NCBI RefSeq assembly: GCF_014698035.1
Contig: NZ_JACJSF010000071.1
Span: forward strand, 1 to 40,076
Direction of reading: 5' to 3'
Length of the DNA stretch: 40,076 bases
From: Desmonostoc muscorum FACHB-395
GTDB lineage: Bacteria > Cyanobacteriota > Cyanobacteriia > Cyanobacteriales > Nostocaceae
In this document: positions 25,996 through 33,982 of the stretch, in pieces
How the letters are laid out: every line of letters starts with the position of its first letter
Numbering within the stretch: position 1 is the first letter of the stretch
The notes under the pieces: model-generated
Databases searched by the model: none
The model's input: only the letters and a program-made list of their open reading frames with translations
What the model was told of the DNA's origin: nothing
Position numbers and translations under genes: made by a program

Positions 25996-27813
25996 ATGAG
26001 CAATAATTTGACTACTTCGCCAAGTAATCAACCCTTTCGATTTGAGCAGCTTCAAAATCCTCATGACAGCATTGGCAAGTACACCAATGCTTTGTTTACA
26101 CCAAATGGACTGACAGTTTTAAGTTTAGTTGGTGCTTACATTTTAATGAGAGTCTTTTTGGGAGATGGCAGTAGTAAAAAGAAGATTGCTACTAGCTATT
26201 GGGGAGGCAGAAAGGAGAGCAGTACAGCTAAGAAAAAAGCATTGCAACAAATAGCCTATCCCCGATGTGATAGTGTCGCTTTGTATATTGGCAGACATCA
26301 ATTCAAAGGTGCAAAAAAGCAAATTGGTAGTGGAGGAGTACCGATTTATGTACCAGAAGTACAAAGGGGAACTGCTGCCATTGGCGCACCCGGAAGTGGG
26401 AAAACTTTCAGTGCCATTAATCCCATGTTGTTTTCCGCAATTGACCAAGGGTTCCCTATTTTACTATATGACTTTAAGTATCCGTCTCAGGCGAAAATTG
26501 CTGCTTATGCTAAAGCTCTTGGCTACGATGTCCATATTTTTGCCCCTGGATTTCCCGAATCAGAAGTTTGTAACCCTCTGGATTTTTTAAGAGATTCTTC
26601 TGACGCTGAAAACGCTCGGCAGATTGCGACGGTCATCAATAAAAACTTCCGCATTCTGAATAATTCTAATGAAGATGGATTTTTTGGCCCGTCTGGGGAT
26701 CAGTTAACCCAAGCTGTATTGATGTTAACCAAAGAATTTGGAGATAGAGCGGATGTCATGACCAGTGCCGCCATCTTGTCTAGTGAGCAGATGATTGCGC
26801 GGTTAATGTCTGCTAATCTCAACCCTTGGGTCAAGATTGCCTTTGGTCAGTTGTTCAGTTCCGCCGCAAGTGAGAAAACTGTTGCTGGCATTGTTGCCAC
26901 AGCTAGTATCATGTTTACCCGCTTCATGGCCAAGAACACACTGGGTTGCTTTATTGGTAAAACGACTTTACCACTCTCAATCAAGGGTAAACAAATGATT
27001 ATCTTTGGTTTAGACAGAGAGCGCCGTGATGCTGTTGCACCCTTGATGACTAGCGTTCTCCACATGACCATCGCCCGAAATATAGCCAAAAAACGCTCTG
27101 ACCCTTTGATAGTTGCATTGGATGAATTACCTTCCTTGTATCTGCCCGATTTATTCAGATGGTTAAATGAATCACGAAGTGAGGGTTTCTGCGGCATCCT
27201 CGGCTGGCAGAATATGGGGCAGTTGGAAAAGAATTATGGTCGGGAAGTTGCTAAGACTATCCTTGGTGCTTGCAGTACGAAATTTATTTTTAATCCTGGA
27301 GAGAACGAATCAGCACAATTGTTTTCTTCGTTTCTGGGAGACGAAGAAATTAGGTACAAGCATAAATCAAGATCCACGGGTGGTGGAAAGAGCAATAATA
27401 CCATTAGCGACCAAGAGAAAACCAAAAAGCTATTTGAATCGGCCCAGTTTTTGAAATTACCAGCCGGGAAGTGTGTTTTTATCAATCCTGCATACTCCAA
27501 TACAAAAGAGGGGTCTGTTCCTCAGTTAAAAAGCATCAACATTCCCCAATTTCTGCGAGATATCGATAGATACAACGAAAAAAAATGGAAGCCCGTTGTC
27601 AGTAAATTAGCTCGGAAAAGTACACAGAGATATCCGACTCAGTACGACTTAGATTTGAGAGTGAATGATGTCAATAATCGTTTCCCTCCACCTGCTACAC
27701 AAGATAACAATCCTAATAATAAAGTTTTGAGCGTTGGAGAAATTAAATCAATCCTGGACGAAAATGCTCAAAACCAAATTCCAGAGGTACTAAATAATGA
27801 GAATAATGATTAA
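25996..27813 (+). CDS. virD4: VirD4/TraG-type coupling protein
   Basis: A 605-aa type IV coupling protein. The ATG at 25996 is preferred to the TTG at 25972. One membrane helix lies near 34-52. The motor has Walker A GAPGSGKT (K136), LLYDFKYPSQAKIAAYA after it, and Walker B LIVALDELPSLYLPDLF (D376, E377). The EGFCGILGWQNMGQLEKNYG segment and the AGKCVFINPAY end are typical of the TraG/TraD family. The protein recruits the relaxosome to the secretion channel. A 108-bp gap without clear features separates it from the previous gene. Its end overlaps the next gene by 17 bases. Confidence 0.9.
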   Translation: MSNNLTTSPSNQPFRFEQLQNPHDSIGKYTNALFTPNGLTVLSLVGAYILMRVFLGDGSSKKKIATSYWGGRKESSTAKKKALQQIAYPRCDSVALYIGRHQFKGAKKQIGSGGVPIYVPEVQRGTAAIGAPGSGKTFSAINPMLFSAIDQGFPILLYDFKYPSQAKIAAYAKALGYDVHIFAPGFPESEVCNPLDFLRDSSDAENARQIATVINKNFRILNNSNEDGFFGPSGDQLTQAVLMLTKEFGDRADVMTSAAILSSEQMIARLMSANLNPWVKIAFGQLFSSAASEKTVAGIVATASIMFTRFMAKNTLGCFIGKTTLPLSIKGKQMIIFGLDRERRDAVAPLMTSVLHMTIARNIAKKRSDPLIVALDELPSLYLPDLFRWLNESRSEGFCGILGWQNMGQLEKNYGREVAKTILGACSTKFIFNPGENESAQLFSSFLGDEEIRYKHKSRSTGGGKSNNTISDQEKTKKLFESAQFLKLPAGKCVFINPAYSNTKEGSVPQLKSINIPQFLRDIDRYNEKKWKPVVSKLARKSTQRYPTQYDLDLRVNDVNNRFPPPATQDNNPNNKVLSVGEIKSILDENAQNQIPEVLNNENND

Positions 27814-28300
27814 GGAATATGCCCTCTCTGATTTTGAGATAATTAATCAATTAATGCAGACATTGACCATTCATTCCGGTCATCTTGTTAACATTCATGC
27901 TCCCGCTTGGATAATTAATAGTTATCAAGTTTTTAGCAAGCAAAGACCAAGATTGAAAAAGGTCGGAATTTATGTTTATATTACTTTGAAAAGTTTCCCA
28001 ATTACTCTATCCTCAGATGTTTCTGAACAAATTCTCAATGAATATATCCAAGGTATCGGCTGGGATGATTTACAATATGTCACTTTCTTAAAATTTCATC
28101 AAGACTCTTTAGAATTTCATCTTATTTTTAATCGCGTGATGGCATCGGGGGAAGTGATTGATTTAAATTGTCTCGGTGCTAAACCACAGCAGTATGACCT
28201 TTTACAAAAATCTTTAATAAATATTATCAAGTCAGGCACTAGGCAGGAAGTAGAAGTCAGAAGTCAGAATGGGCTAACCCCGCATTTCTCACAACCTTGA
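27797..28300 (+). CDS. Degenerate relaxase-like (VirD2/MobP-type) protein
   Basis: A 167-aa protein that overlaps virD4. The central part follows the relaxase (PF03432) layout: a strand VGIYVYITLKSFPI, then SSDVSEQILNEYIQGIGWDD, LQYVTFLKFHQD, and FHLIFNRVMASGEVIDLNC. This parallels the family pattern ...H-x-D...H-x-H...NRV..G..I. The histidine pair is incomplete: H101, D103 and H108 are present, but the first His of the HxH pair appears to be Glu106. No catalytic Tyr is evident in the N-terminal part. The last 13 residues are read from an inserted hairpin element. It may be an inactive accessory relaxase. The family call rests on pattern resemblance only. Confidence 0.5.
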   Translation: MRIMIKEYALSDFEIINQLMQTLTIHSGHLVNIHAPAWIINSYQVFSKQRPRLKKVGIYVYITLKSFPITLSSDVSEQILNEYIQGIGWDDLQYVTFLKFHQDSLEFHLIFNRVMASGEVIDLNCLGAKPQQYDLLQKSLINIIKSGTRQEVEVRSQNGLTPHFSQP

Positions 28301-28434
28301 GAGGCAGAGGGGCAGAGGGGATTGAACTTGGCACGTTGAACTCTCCTCTGCTCCCACTAGCGAACCTGCTCCCCTGCTCAAGCGCAGCCTTATTCGAGAT
28401 GTGGTGAGAAATCCGGGAAACGCCCATTCTGACT
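28261..28434. mobile_element. Hairpin element, copy A (CCCGCATTTCTCAC ends)
   Basis: Outer arms AGTCAGAATGGGC (28261-28273) and its exact reverse complement (28422-28434) enclose inner ends CCCGCATTTCTCAC (28278-28291) and GTGAGAAATCCGGG (28404-28417), which pair at 13 of 14 positions. The interior carries GCAGAGG-rich and CTCCTCTGC-rich arms. Copy B at 32593-32714 has the same ends in inverse orientation. It supplies the last codons of the relaxase-like gene. Confidence 0.7.
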
Positions 28435-28485
28435 CCAGCAAGAACTGCCTCCTTCAATAAAACAACATGGGAACTGAGGTGAAAT

Positions 28486-28896
28486 ATGTTTGATGAACGG
28501 CATTTACAACTGGTTTCCAATTATGCTAAAAGCAGCGATTATTTTGCCAGAAATGTCATAGCACCTTTAATAAAATATGTTTGCGCTGACACTGTAGAAC
28601 AATGGAATAAAAGAGCAAGAATTGAACTTGGAAAAGATACTTATGCTCTTAACCTTGATGAAGGTGGAGGTTATTCTTGGACAAAAGTTGATCCAAAAAC
28701 TAATAATTTTGTAACAGTAGACCCAGATGAAGCTAAAGAAGTTGAAAAAATTGTCGAACAATCTTTAGCAAATACAAACGCTCCTCAGCATTCGCCAGCT
28801 TCTACAGAATCATTATCAACGAATACATCTATAACCGACTCCAGGACAAACAACTCTTTAACCTCTGATGATTCTCGCTCCCAAATAGAGTTCTAA
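28486..28896 (+). CDS. Small hypothetical protein
   Basis: A 136-aa protein with GAGGTGA 6 bases before its ATG. The first ~85 residues are probably folded (FDERHLQLVSNYAKSSDYFA, IELGKDTYALNLDEGGGYSW). The rest is a disordered Ser/Thr/Asn-rich tail. No domain is recognised. One base separates its stop from the next gene, so the two are almost certainly co-translated. A small partner or regulator of the DUF3854 protein is a reasonable guess from this coupling. Confidence 0.65.
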   Translation: MFDERHLQLVSNYAKSSDYFARNVIAPLIKYVCADTVEQWNKRARIELGKDTYALNLDEGGGYSWTKVDPKTNNFVTVDPDEAKEVEKIVEQSLANTNAPQHSPASTESLSTNTSITDSRTNNSLTSDDSRSQIEF

Positions 28897-28897
28897 T

Positions 28898-31777
28898 ATG
28901 GATGAATTCGTTAATTTACGCCCAAATCATATCGAGCCTAAACACTGGCATGAACTGGTAGTTGATAGCGCCATTCATCCGATTATTGCCTCTGCCAATT
29001 TTAAGTCTTTATATTTTGATTCCATAGAGCAATCCCATGAATCTTGGGAATACTTAATGTATAGTGACCAGATTGAGCGTAAAAATGCTGGTCGCTTAAC
29101 TGATAAAACTCTCCAAGTTTACGCATATCTTGATTCTACTGATGGCTGGTGGTGTAATGGTGGTGTTGACCCCCGCACTTTCTGTGATTTACTACCTGGG
29201 GATCAGCCGAAAGTAAAACTTTGGGGCTGTTACAAACCTGATTCTCCTAGACCTGATGCCCAAAAAACTGGGAAATTTATCAAATATGAACATCCTTACA
29301 AAGATGAACTTAGTATCTTCTTATTAGAAGTACCAAAAAATATTGCTGAACTGATTTACATGAAAGCTGGCGTTAATCCAAGCGCCAGCGATCGCCAATC
29401 AGGTTTCTGGTTTTCTGTGTGGAAACACAATATACCAGTAACCATTGCTGAAGGCGCTAAGAAAGCTGCTAGTATTTTGACTCAAGGTGATGCTGCCATC
29501 GGCTTGCCAGGGGTTAATGCTGCATATCGCTCTAAAGATGACCAAGGTTATCCAATTGAGAGCAAATTACGCTCCGAAATTGCCATGTTTGCCACTCCAG
29601 ACAGAGAAATTAGAATCTGCTTTGACCATGATTCCAAAAGTAAAACTCAAGTCAACGTCGGTAAAGCTTTGATTAAAACTAGTCAACTTTTGCTCAATCA
29701 TGGGGCTGCTGTCAAAATAATCACTTTACCCGGGCCAGAAAAAGGTATTGACGATTTGATTGCAGCACTTGGCGCAGCTGCTTATGAAAAGCTCAAAGCC
29801 TTGGCGGTTTCTTTTGAAGATTGGCAGCAAAATAACCCTTTACCTGACCTGCGACAATTTATTTTTCTCAAAAATGGACAAGAGTTAAAGCTTAAGAGTG
29901 CGGAGAGTGCGAAGAGTGTGGGGAGTGTGGAGAGTGTGGAGAGTGTGGAGAGTGTGGAGAGTGTGGAGAGTGTGGAGAGTGTGGAGAGTGTGGGGGGAAG
30001 CGAGATTCTCCTCACACCTTCTACAACTCCCACACCTCCTCTACCTCCCCTACGTCCTCTATCTCCTTTATCCCGTACTCACCCTCTGTATGCTGCTATC
30101 AAATCTATACAAGTACAACAGGCATCATTAACCCAGCAAACAGAGTCAAAAATTGCAGATTTTCCACAAACTAATTCCCAAACAAATGATCCAGTAATTA
30201 TTCCCGAAGCCTCTCTGACTCCCCTGCGTCCTCTATCTCCTTTATCCCCTACTCGCCCTCTGTATGCTGCTATTATCAAATCCATACGAATACAACAAGC
30301 ATTATTAACCCAACAGATAGAGTCAAAAATTGCGCCTCGTTTGCAAACTAATTCCCAAACAAATAATCAAGTAATTATTCCCGAAGCCCCTCAATCCCAA
30401 GTTAGTCCGCCTTCAGAACAGAGCAGCACTCATAACTCACAAAACACGGAATCAATATCAGTCGATGAATTAGACGAATTAGATGAATTAGATGAATTAG
30501 ACCTATTGAAACGCCGTCGTCGCCAATCCGAAATTATTTCTGACACCATAGAGGATAACAAAACTTTTGTTGAAAAACCCTCTAGTGTCAACAAGGATTT
30601 GTTGTCATCTAACAGCATACCTACTGGTAACAGTTGGGTCAATATCAAACAGGTAACAGTTTATAAACAAACAATCCCTAGAAGGTTTTTAGAAGCTAAA
30701 CAAAATCAAGACATTGCTTTTGCTGCCAGAGAGCTTGTCAAGAATTATGGCGTTCAACAAGATGATGGCTCTACAGTTTATCGTGCCGATGCTTTTCTAA
30801 TTAAAAAGAAGAAATCTACTTATAGTATTCATCGTCGTCAAGCGACAAACTTAGATAATCCAATTATGGAGTTTGAAGCCTCACAATATCATATTAATAT
30901 TACTCAAAAACCTTTAGATAAGTTTTTACCTATAGAGCGGCAAGAGTTTTTAACGGTTGCAGATACCTTAAAACAAGGTAAAGAGCTACCCTCCCTCGAT
31001 GAAGACCCCAGGAAAATTGCTAACACCCTAAGCTCTCTTTCTCCTGATGGCACTCATAAAATTATTGAAAGCTTTAAATCTTTAGAAGTCTTAAGAATAC
31101 TTACAAGTACCTTAGAAGCCTTTAACTCTCACGATTTAGAATTAGGCACTTATCGAATCAATTATACTCCCAATGATGAAAACAGTGGCGATATCAAGCT
31201 TTTAAAAACTGAACATAACGGAACTACTAGAGTTGCTGTACATTTAGAATTGAGCCGTACTGATGAACAAATGAAGCATCAAGTTTATTCTATGGCTATT
31301 ACCTCATTAGAAATTGACAAACTCAGGTTGCTGGCAACTAAACTTCAAATCCCAACAATTAATTCTGCTGCTAATGCCCACGCAACTCGTGATATTCCTT
31401 TACCACTTCATCCAGCATTAACTGAAATTTGGAACTTACTGGAGAGTTCTCTCAGATGGACATCTGGAGCAAACCAAGGTAATGAAGGTTTCCGTGAGCG
31501 ATTTCAAAAAGACCCCAATGCTAAACTAACTTTGGGTGAGCAGTCACAACTTTATTTTAAATTTTTAATTCAAACTAAAGAAGAGATTATTATTAATGGG
31601 AAAACCGATATTATTTTGCCACCACTTAGCGAAATCACAGAGGATTTAAAATTGTTGCGCGAACAATCGATTAATAATTTTTATAGTCAGAAGATTTCCC
31701 AAAATGCCGAAACACAGAAGCCAACTCAAAACCAGCCTCGCAATCCAGAACCTCAGTTAAACAACTTGGAAGTTTAG
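28898..31777 (+). CDS. DUF3854/TOPRIM-type primase-helicase-like protein with internal repeats
   Basis: A 959-aa protein. Residues about 8-310 fit DUF3854: HIEPKHWHELVVDSAIHPII at the start, then GAKKAASILTQGDAAIGLPG, and a TOPRIM-like IRICFDHDSKSKTQVNVGKAL with the DHD near 242-244. Such domains are found in plasmid and phage primase/helicase-type proteins. From about 333 the chain becomes low-complexity: a run of SVE repeats, two ~55-residue near-identical units (about 384-438 and 442-497), then a DELDELDELD run. The C-terminal ~370 residues (QVTVYKQTIPRRFLEAKQNQ onwards) form a separate unknown domain. No helicase Walker motif is seen, so a replicative role is inferred from the TOPRIM fold only. 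Confidence 0.72.
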   Translation: MDEFVNLRPNHIEPKHWHELVVDSAIHPIIASANFKSLYFDSIEQSHESWEYLMYSDQIERKNAGRLTDKTLQVYAYLDSTDGWWCNGGVDPRTFCDLLPGDQPKVKLWGCYKPDSPRPDAQKTGKFIKYEHPYKDELSIFLLEVPKNIAELIYMKAGVNPSASDRQSGFWFSVWKHNIPVTIAEGAKKAASILTQGDAAIGLPGVNAAYRSKDDQGYPIESKLRSEIAMFATPDREIRICFDHDSKSKTQVNVGKALIKTSQLLLNHGAAVKIITLPGPEKGIDDLIAALGAAAYEKLKALAVSFEDWQQNNPLPDLRQFIFLKNGQELKLKSAESAKSVGSVESVESVESVESVESVESVESVGGSEILLTPSTTPTPPLPPLRPLSPLSRTHPLYAAIKSIQVQQASLTQQTESKIADFPQTNSQTNDPVIIPEASLTPLRPLSPLSPTRPLYAAIIKSIRIQQALLTQQIESKIAPRLQTNSQTNNQVIIPEAPQSQVSPPSEQSSTHNSQNTESISVDELDELDELDELDLLKRRRRQSEIISDTIEDNKTFVEKPSSVNKDLLSSNSIPTGNSWVNIKQVTVYKQTIPRRFLEAKQNQDIAFAARELVKNYGVQQDDGSTVYRADAFLIKKKKSTYSIHRRQATNLDNPIMEFEASQYHINITQKPLDKFLPIERQEFLTVADTLKQGKELPSLDEDPRKIANTLSSLSPDGTHKIIESFKSLEVLRILTSTLEAFNSHDLELGTYRINYTPNDENSGDIKLLKTEHNGTTRVAVHLELSRTDEQMKHQVYSMAITSLEIDKLRLLATKLQIPTINSAANAHATRDIPLPLHPALTEIWNLLESSLRWTSGANQGNEGFRERFQKDPNAKLTLGEQSQLYFKFLIQTKEEIIINGKTDIILPPLSEITEDLKLLREQSINNFYSQKISQNAETQKPTQNQPRNPEPQLNNLEV
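29896..29996 (+). repeat. Tandem 9-bp repeat (GAGAGTGTG) in coding sequence
   Basis: About eleven head-to-tail 9-base units, mostly AGTGTGGAG, encode the Ser-Val-Glu run of the DUF3854 protein. A C/T-rich arm with CACACCTCC follows at 30010-30050 and could pair with it. The 9-base period keeps the frame regardless of copy number, so length polymorphism would be tolerated. Confidence 0.85.
30047..30387 (+). repeat. Direct duplication, ~170 bp, in the DUF3854 gene
   Basis: Unit 1 starts with CCCCTACGTCCTCTATCTCC at 30047. Unit 2 starts with CCCCTGCGTCCTCTATCTCC at 30221. Both encode LRPLSPLS...PLYAAI...TQQ.ESKI...TNSQTN..VIIPEA. Unit 2 carries one extra codon in AAIIKSI. Divergence is mostly single-base, so the duplication is moderately old. 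Each unit begins with repeat-like C/T-rich DNA. Confidence 0.85.
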
Positions 31778-31779
31778 TT

Positions 31780-32592
31780 ATGCAATCCACAGATGTTAGA
31801 GAAACCATCGCTTCTATTAATCGCAACAGTGGCATCTCGAATAATATGATGGCTTATCGGCTGGCTCTAATGATGGAGAAAGTGCCACATCCAGTGCAAT
31901 CCCCCGTTGAGTTGGATTCACAATCGCGTCAAAACCTTGAAGATAAATTAAGAAATATTTTGACCAAAAGCACTCAAAATATTGAAGATTATAGACTACA
32001 ACTTAAAAATCAATATCTGGCTGAATATTCTCAAAGATTCGGTGTCACTCAAAGCGAAACACCTGTGACTGAGCAGCCTAATAATTTCTCTAGAGTTGAA
32101 AATCTAATTACCCAAAGAAAGCATATATTCCTCCAACAAATGATGGCTCAAAGGGAATCAAACGCTAATTTAACTCCCTCTACACCAGCAAATCAAGAGG
32201 TTAATAAACAGCATCAAGGCGATGACTTTAGCAAAAAGTCCCTGATTCCTGCCGTTGTTCAAACTATCATTGCTAAAGGTCAAGATACTAAAAATGAAGG
32301 CCGCGTTTATGAAGGCGTTCTTTATAGACTTCAATTACTTATTAAAGAAGGTATACAGTTTATCAATATTAACCGCAAAACCCAATCCAATCAAAAAGCT
32401 TTTGCTGCATATAAAGACCACACTAACGAGTTTACAATTACCTCAAATAACCTCTCAAATGAAGAAGCACAAAAAATCGTTGCCTTTAATCAGCAGCGAA
32501 TTGCAAAACAACAAGCTCAACCTCCTATTCAAACTGATAAAAATCAGGAATTTTCTTTTGAAAAAGATGATAATCCCGATCTAGGAGATTAG
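31780..32592 (+). CDS. Hypothetical hydrophilic protein, last gene of the plus operon
   Basis: A 270-aa protein starting 2 bases after the previous stop. It is Gln/Asn-rich and helical, without membrane or signal segments. An N-terminal conserved-looking block (RETIASINRNSGISNNMMAYRLALMME) and a C-terminal block (KGQDTKNEGRVYEGVLYRLQLLIKEG...ITSNNLSNEEAQKIVAFNQQ) are separated by a disordered linker at about 110-150. No family is recognised. Hairpin copy B begins at the base after its stop codon and may end the operon transcript. Confidence 0.65.
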   Translation: MQSTDVRETIASINRNSGISNNMMAYRLALMMEKVPHPVQSPVELDSQSRQNLEDKLRNILTKSTQNIEDYRLQLKNQYLAEYSQRFGVTQSETPVTEQPNNFSRVENLITQRKHIFLQQMMAQRESNANLTPSTPANQEVNKQHQGDDFSKKSLIPAVVQTIIAKGQDTKNEGRVYEGVLYRLQLLIKEGIQFININRKTQSNQKAFAAYKDHTNEFTITSNNLSNEEAQKIVAFNQQRIAKQQAQPPIQTDKNQEFSFEKDDNPDLGD

Positions 32593-32714
32593 CCCGGATT
32601 TCTCACCAATGCTCAAAGCCTGTGCCTGTGCAGGGGGGCAGGGGAGAGATTGTATAAGTTCTTTCCCCTCTGCTCCTCTGCCCCTCTGCATTTCAAACTT
32701 GTGAGAAATGCGGG
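32593..32714. mobile_element. Hairpin element, copy B (inverse of copy A)
   Basis: Ends CCCGGATTTCTCAC (32593-32606) and GTGAGAAATGCGGG (32701-32714) pair at 13 of 14 positions. Its left end is the reverse complement of copy A's right end, and its right end that of copy A's left end. The two copies are therefore the same element family in opposite orientation. The interior has GCAGGGGGGCAGGGG facing CCCCTCTGCTCCTCTGCCCC. It lies directly after a stop codon. Confidence 0.7.
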
Positions 32715-32725
32715 ATTAGGCGCAT

Positions 32726-32965
32726 TCAACTAAAATACCCCATGACTAATCCAAATATAAATCCACTGATTAAGAGATACCGTCTTAATATTGGATTTAT
32801 TTTCACAAAAGGAGCAATTATTGTTGCAAGAAATATGTAAAATGTGGCTTCAAATATATCAGTGCTGAATGTGATAACGGCAGCAATAAACAGCCCTCCA
32901 AATATCAAACATCCAACTACATACTCTATCTTGTCCCATAGCTTAGTGTCGTCCAGGTAGCGCAT
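32726..32965 (-). CDS. Small membrane protein downstream of the kinase
   Basis: A 79-aa protein with two or three hydrophobic helices (YVVGCLIFGGLFIAAVITF, ATFYIFLATIIAPFV, LLISGFIFGLVMGYF). Its start at 32965 lies inside the 3' end of the histidine kinase gene, overlapping by 23 bases, so it is probably translated by coupling. No family is recognised. It could supply the membrane or sensing part that the kinase lacks. Confidence 0.6.
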   Translation of the reverse strand: MRYLDDTKLWDKIEYVVGCLIFGGLFIAAVITFSTDIFEATFYIFLATIIAPFVKINPILRRYLLISGFIFGLVMGYFS

Positions 32966-33716
32966 GACTTAATCTCGACTTTTTCGGGATTGTAGCATCT
33001 ACTCCATAAGAATTGTTTACTTGATAGGGAAATTTTATTGTAAATATCGTTCCCTTACCGACAACGGAATCTACAGACAATTTCAGCCCATGAGAATAAG
33101 CTACCATCATTGCAATATACAATCCTAACCCGGAGCCAGGTGAAGAAATAGTCCCACGATAAAAAGGTAGAAAAATATTCGCCAAATCCTCTGGTTCAAT
33201 ACCAACGCCTGTGTCTTCAATTAAAACTACTAAGTCATCACCCTGGTTCAACAATCGCAAGAATATATCACCTGTCTCTGTATATGAAAGTGCATTTTGA
33301 AGTAGATTTGAACACATTCTGTGAAGATGTATTGCATCTCCTTTTACCCTAGTTCCATGCGGATATTCTGTACAAGTCTCGTAGTGCAATCTTAAGCCCC
33401 GATTAATAACTTTTGGCATATACTCTTGATATAAATTATTTAGTAAGTCGCCAAAATCAAATTCATTAATCAAGGATGGATTCAAACCGATAACTCTATC
33501 TCTTGACTGATGATTTTGATACCTTTCTATCAACTGAATTACTTGATTATTTGTCTGCCATAAAGATATTAGAATGGTTTTTATCTCTTGCAAAGTACTA
33601 CCGTACTCCCCATCCATCATTTGCTTTAAAATAACTGATTCACTGACAACCGCGTTTGATACGTCATGCAGTAATGTGGAAATATTAACTTTATTTATGA
33701 ATTTTGCTTGGGACAT
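32943..33716 (-). CDS. Short histidine kinase without sensor domain
   Basis: A 257-aa kinase. A divergent H-box LLHDVSNAV places the likely phospho-acceptor at H17. The HATPase domain has N-box CSNLLQNALSYT, G1 EDTGVGI, F-box FLPFYR and G2 GSGLGLYIA. There is no membrane segment, PAS or GAF domain, so any signal must come through a partner. It is divergent from the response regulator at 33983 and both presumably form one two-component system. The basic tail (IPKKSRLSHALPGRH) is unusual. Phosphorelay to the neighbouring regulator is inferred from gene position. Confidence 0.85.
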   Translation of the reverse strand: MSQAKFINKVNISTLLHDVSNAVVSESVILKQMMDGEYGSTLQEIKTILISLWQTNNQVIQLIERYQNHQSRDRVIGLNPSLINEFDFGDLLNNLYQEYMPKVINRGLRLHYETCTEYPHGTRVKGDAIHLHRMCSNLLQNALSYTETGDIFLRLLNQGDDLVVLIEDTGVGIEPEDLANIFLPFYRGTISSPGSGLGLYIAMMVAYSHGLKLSVDSVVGKGTIFTIKFPYQVNNSYGVDATIPKKSRLSHALPGRH

Positions 33717-33982
33717 ATAGCCACTCCTGAGCGAAATTTATTTTTTTTGTTCCCAACTGACTCATCACAGAGGTTTTTACTTTTAAGTATAACTATTTTT
33801 TGGACATATATGTTCTAATTAAAACCTGTATATGGAATTATTTTGCAAATGTTTATATTCTGATTATCCGCAAGATAACTAATACTTATTTTTTAATCTT
33901 GCTGCTTTCAGTCAAATATTTATGGTATAAAAATAGGAGAGGTTAAAGATTAACTTCCGGTACAAATATTCTCGGTGCAAAT
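33717..33982. promoter_or_regulatory. Divergent promoter region of the two-component system
   Basis: An AT-rich gap of 266 bases between the kinase and regulator genes, with no reading frame. GGTATAAAAAT near 33924-33934 is a reasonable -10 element for the regulator, but I see no well-spaced -35. The AGGAGAGG at about 33935 is too far from the ATG to be its ribosome binding site. Confidence 0.4.

Noticed and set aside
29896..29996. CRISPR array
   Set aside because: The units are 9 bp, head-to-tail, with no spacers, and they are read as protein.
29782..30131. Open frames of Leu-Ser-Thr and Trp-Arg-Val repeats on both strands
   Set aside because: They are other-frame readings of the 9-bp tandem array inside the DUF3854 gene.
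32255..32584. 109-aa plus-strand ORF in another frame
   Set aside because: It lies fully within the 270-aa gene and has the Leu/Lys/Ile-rich composition of a frame shadow.
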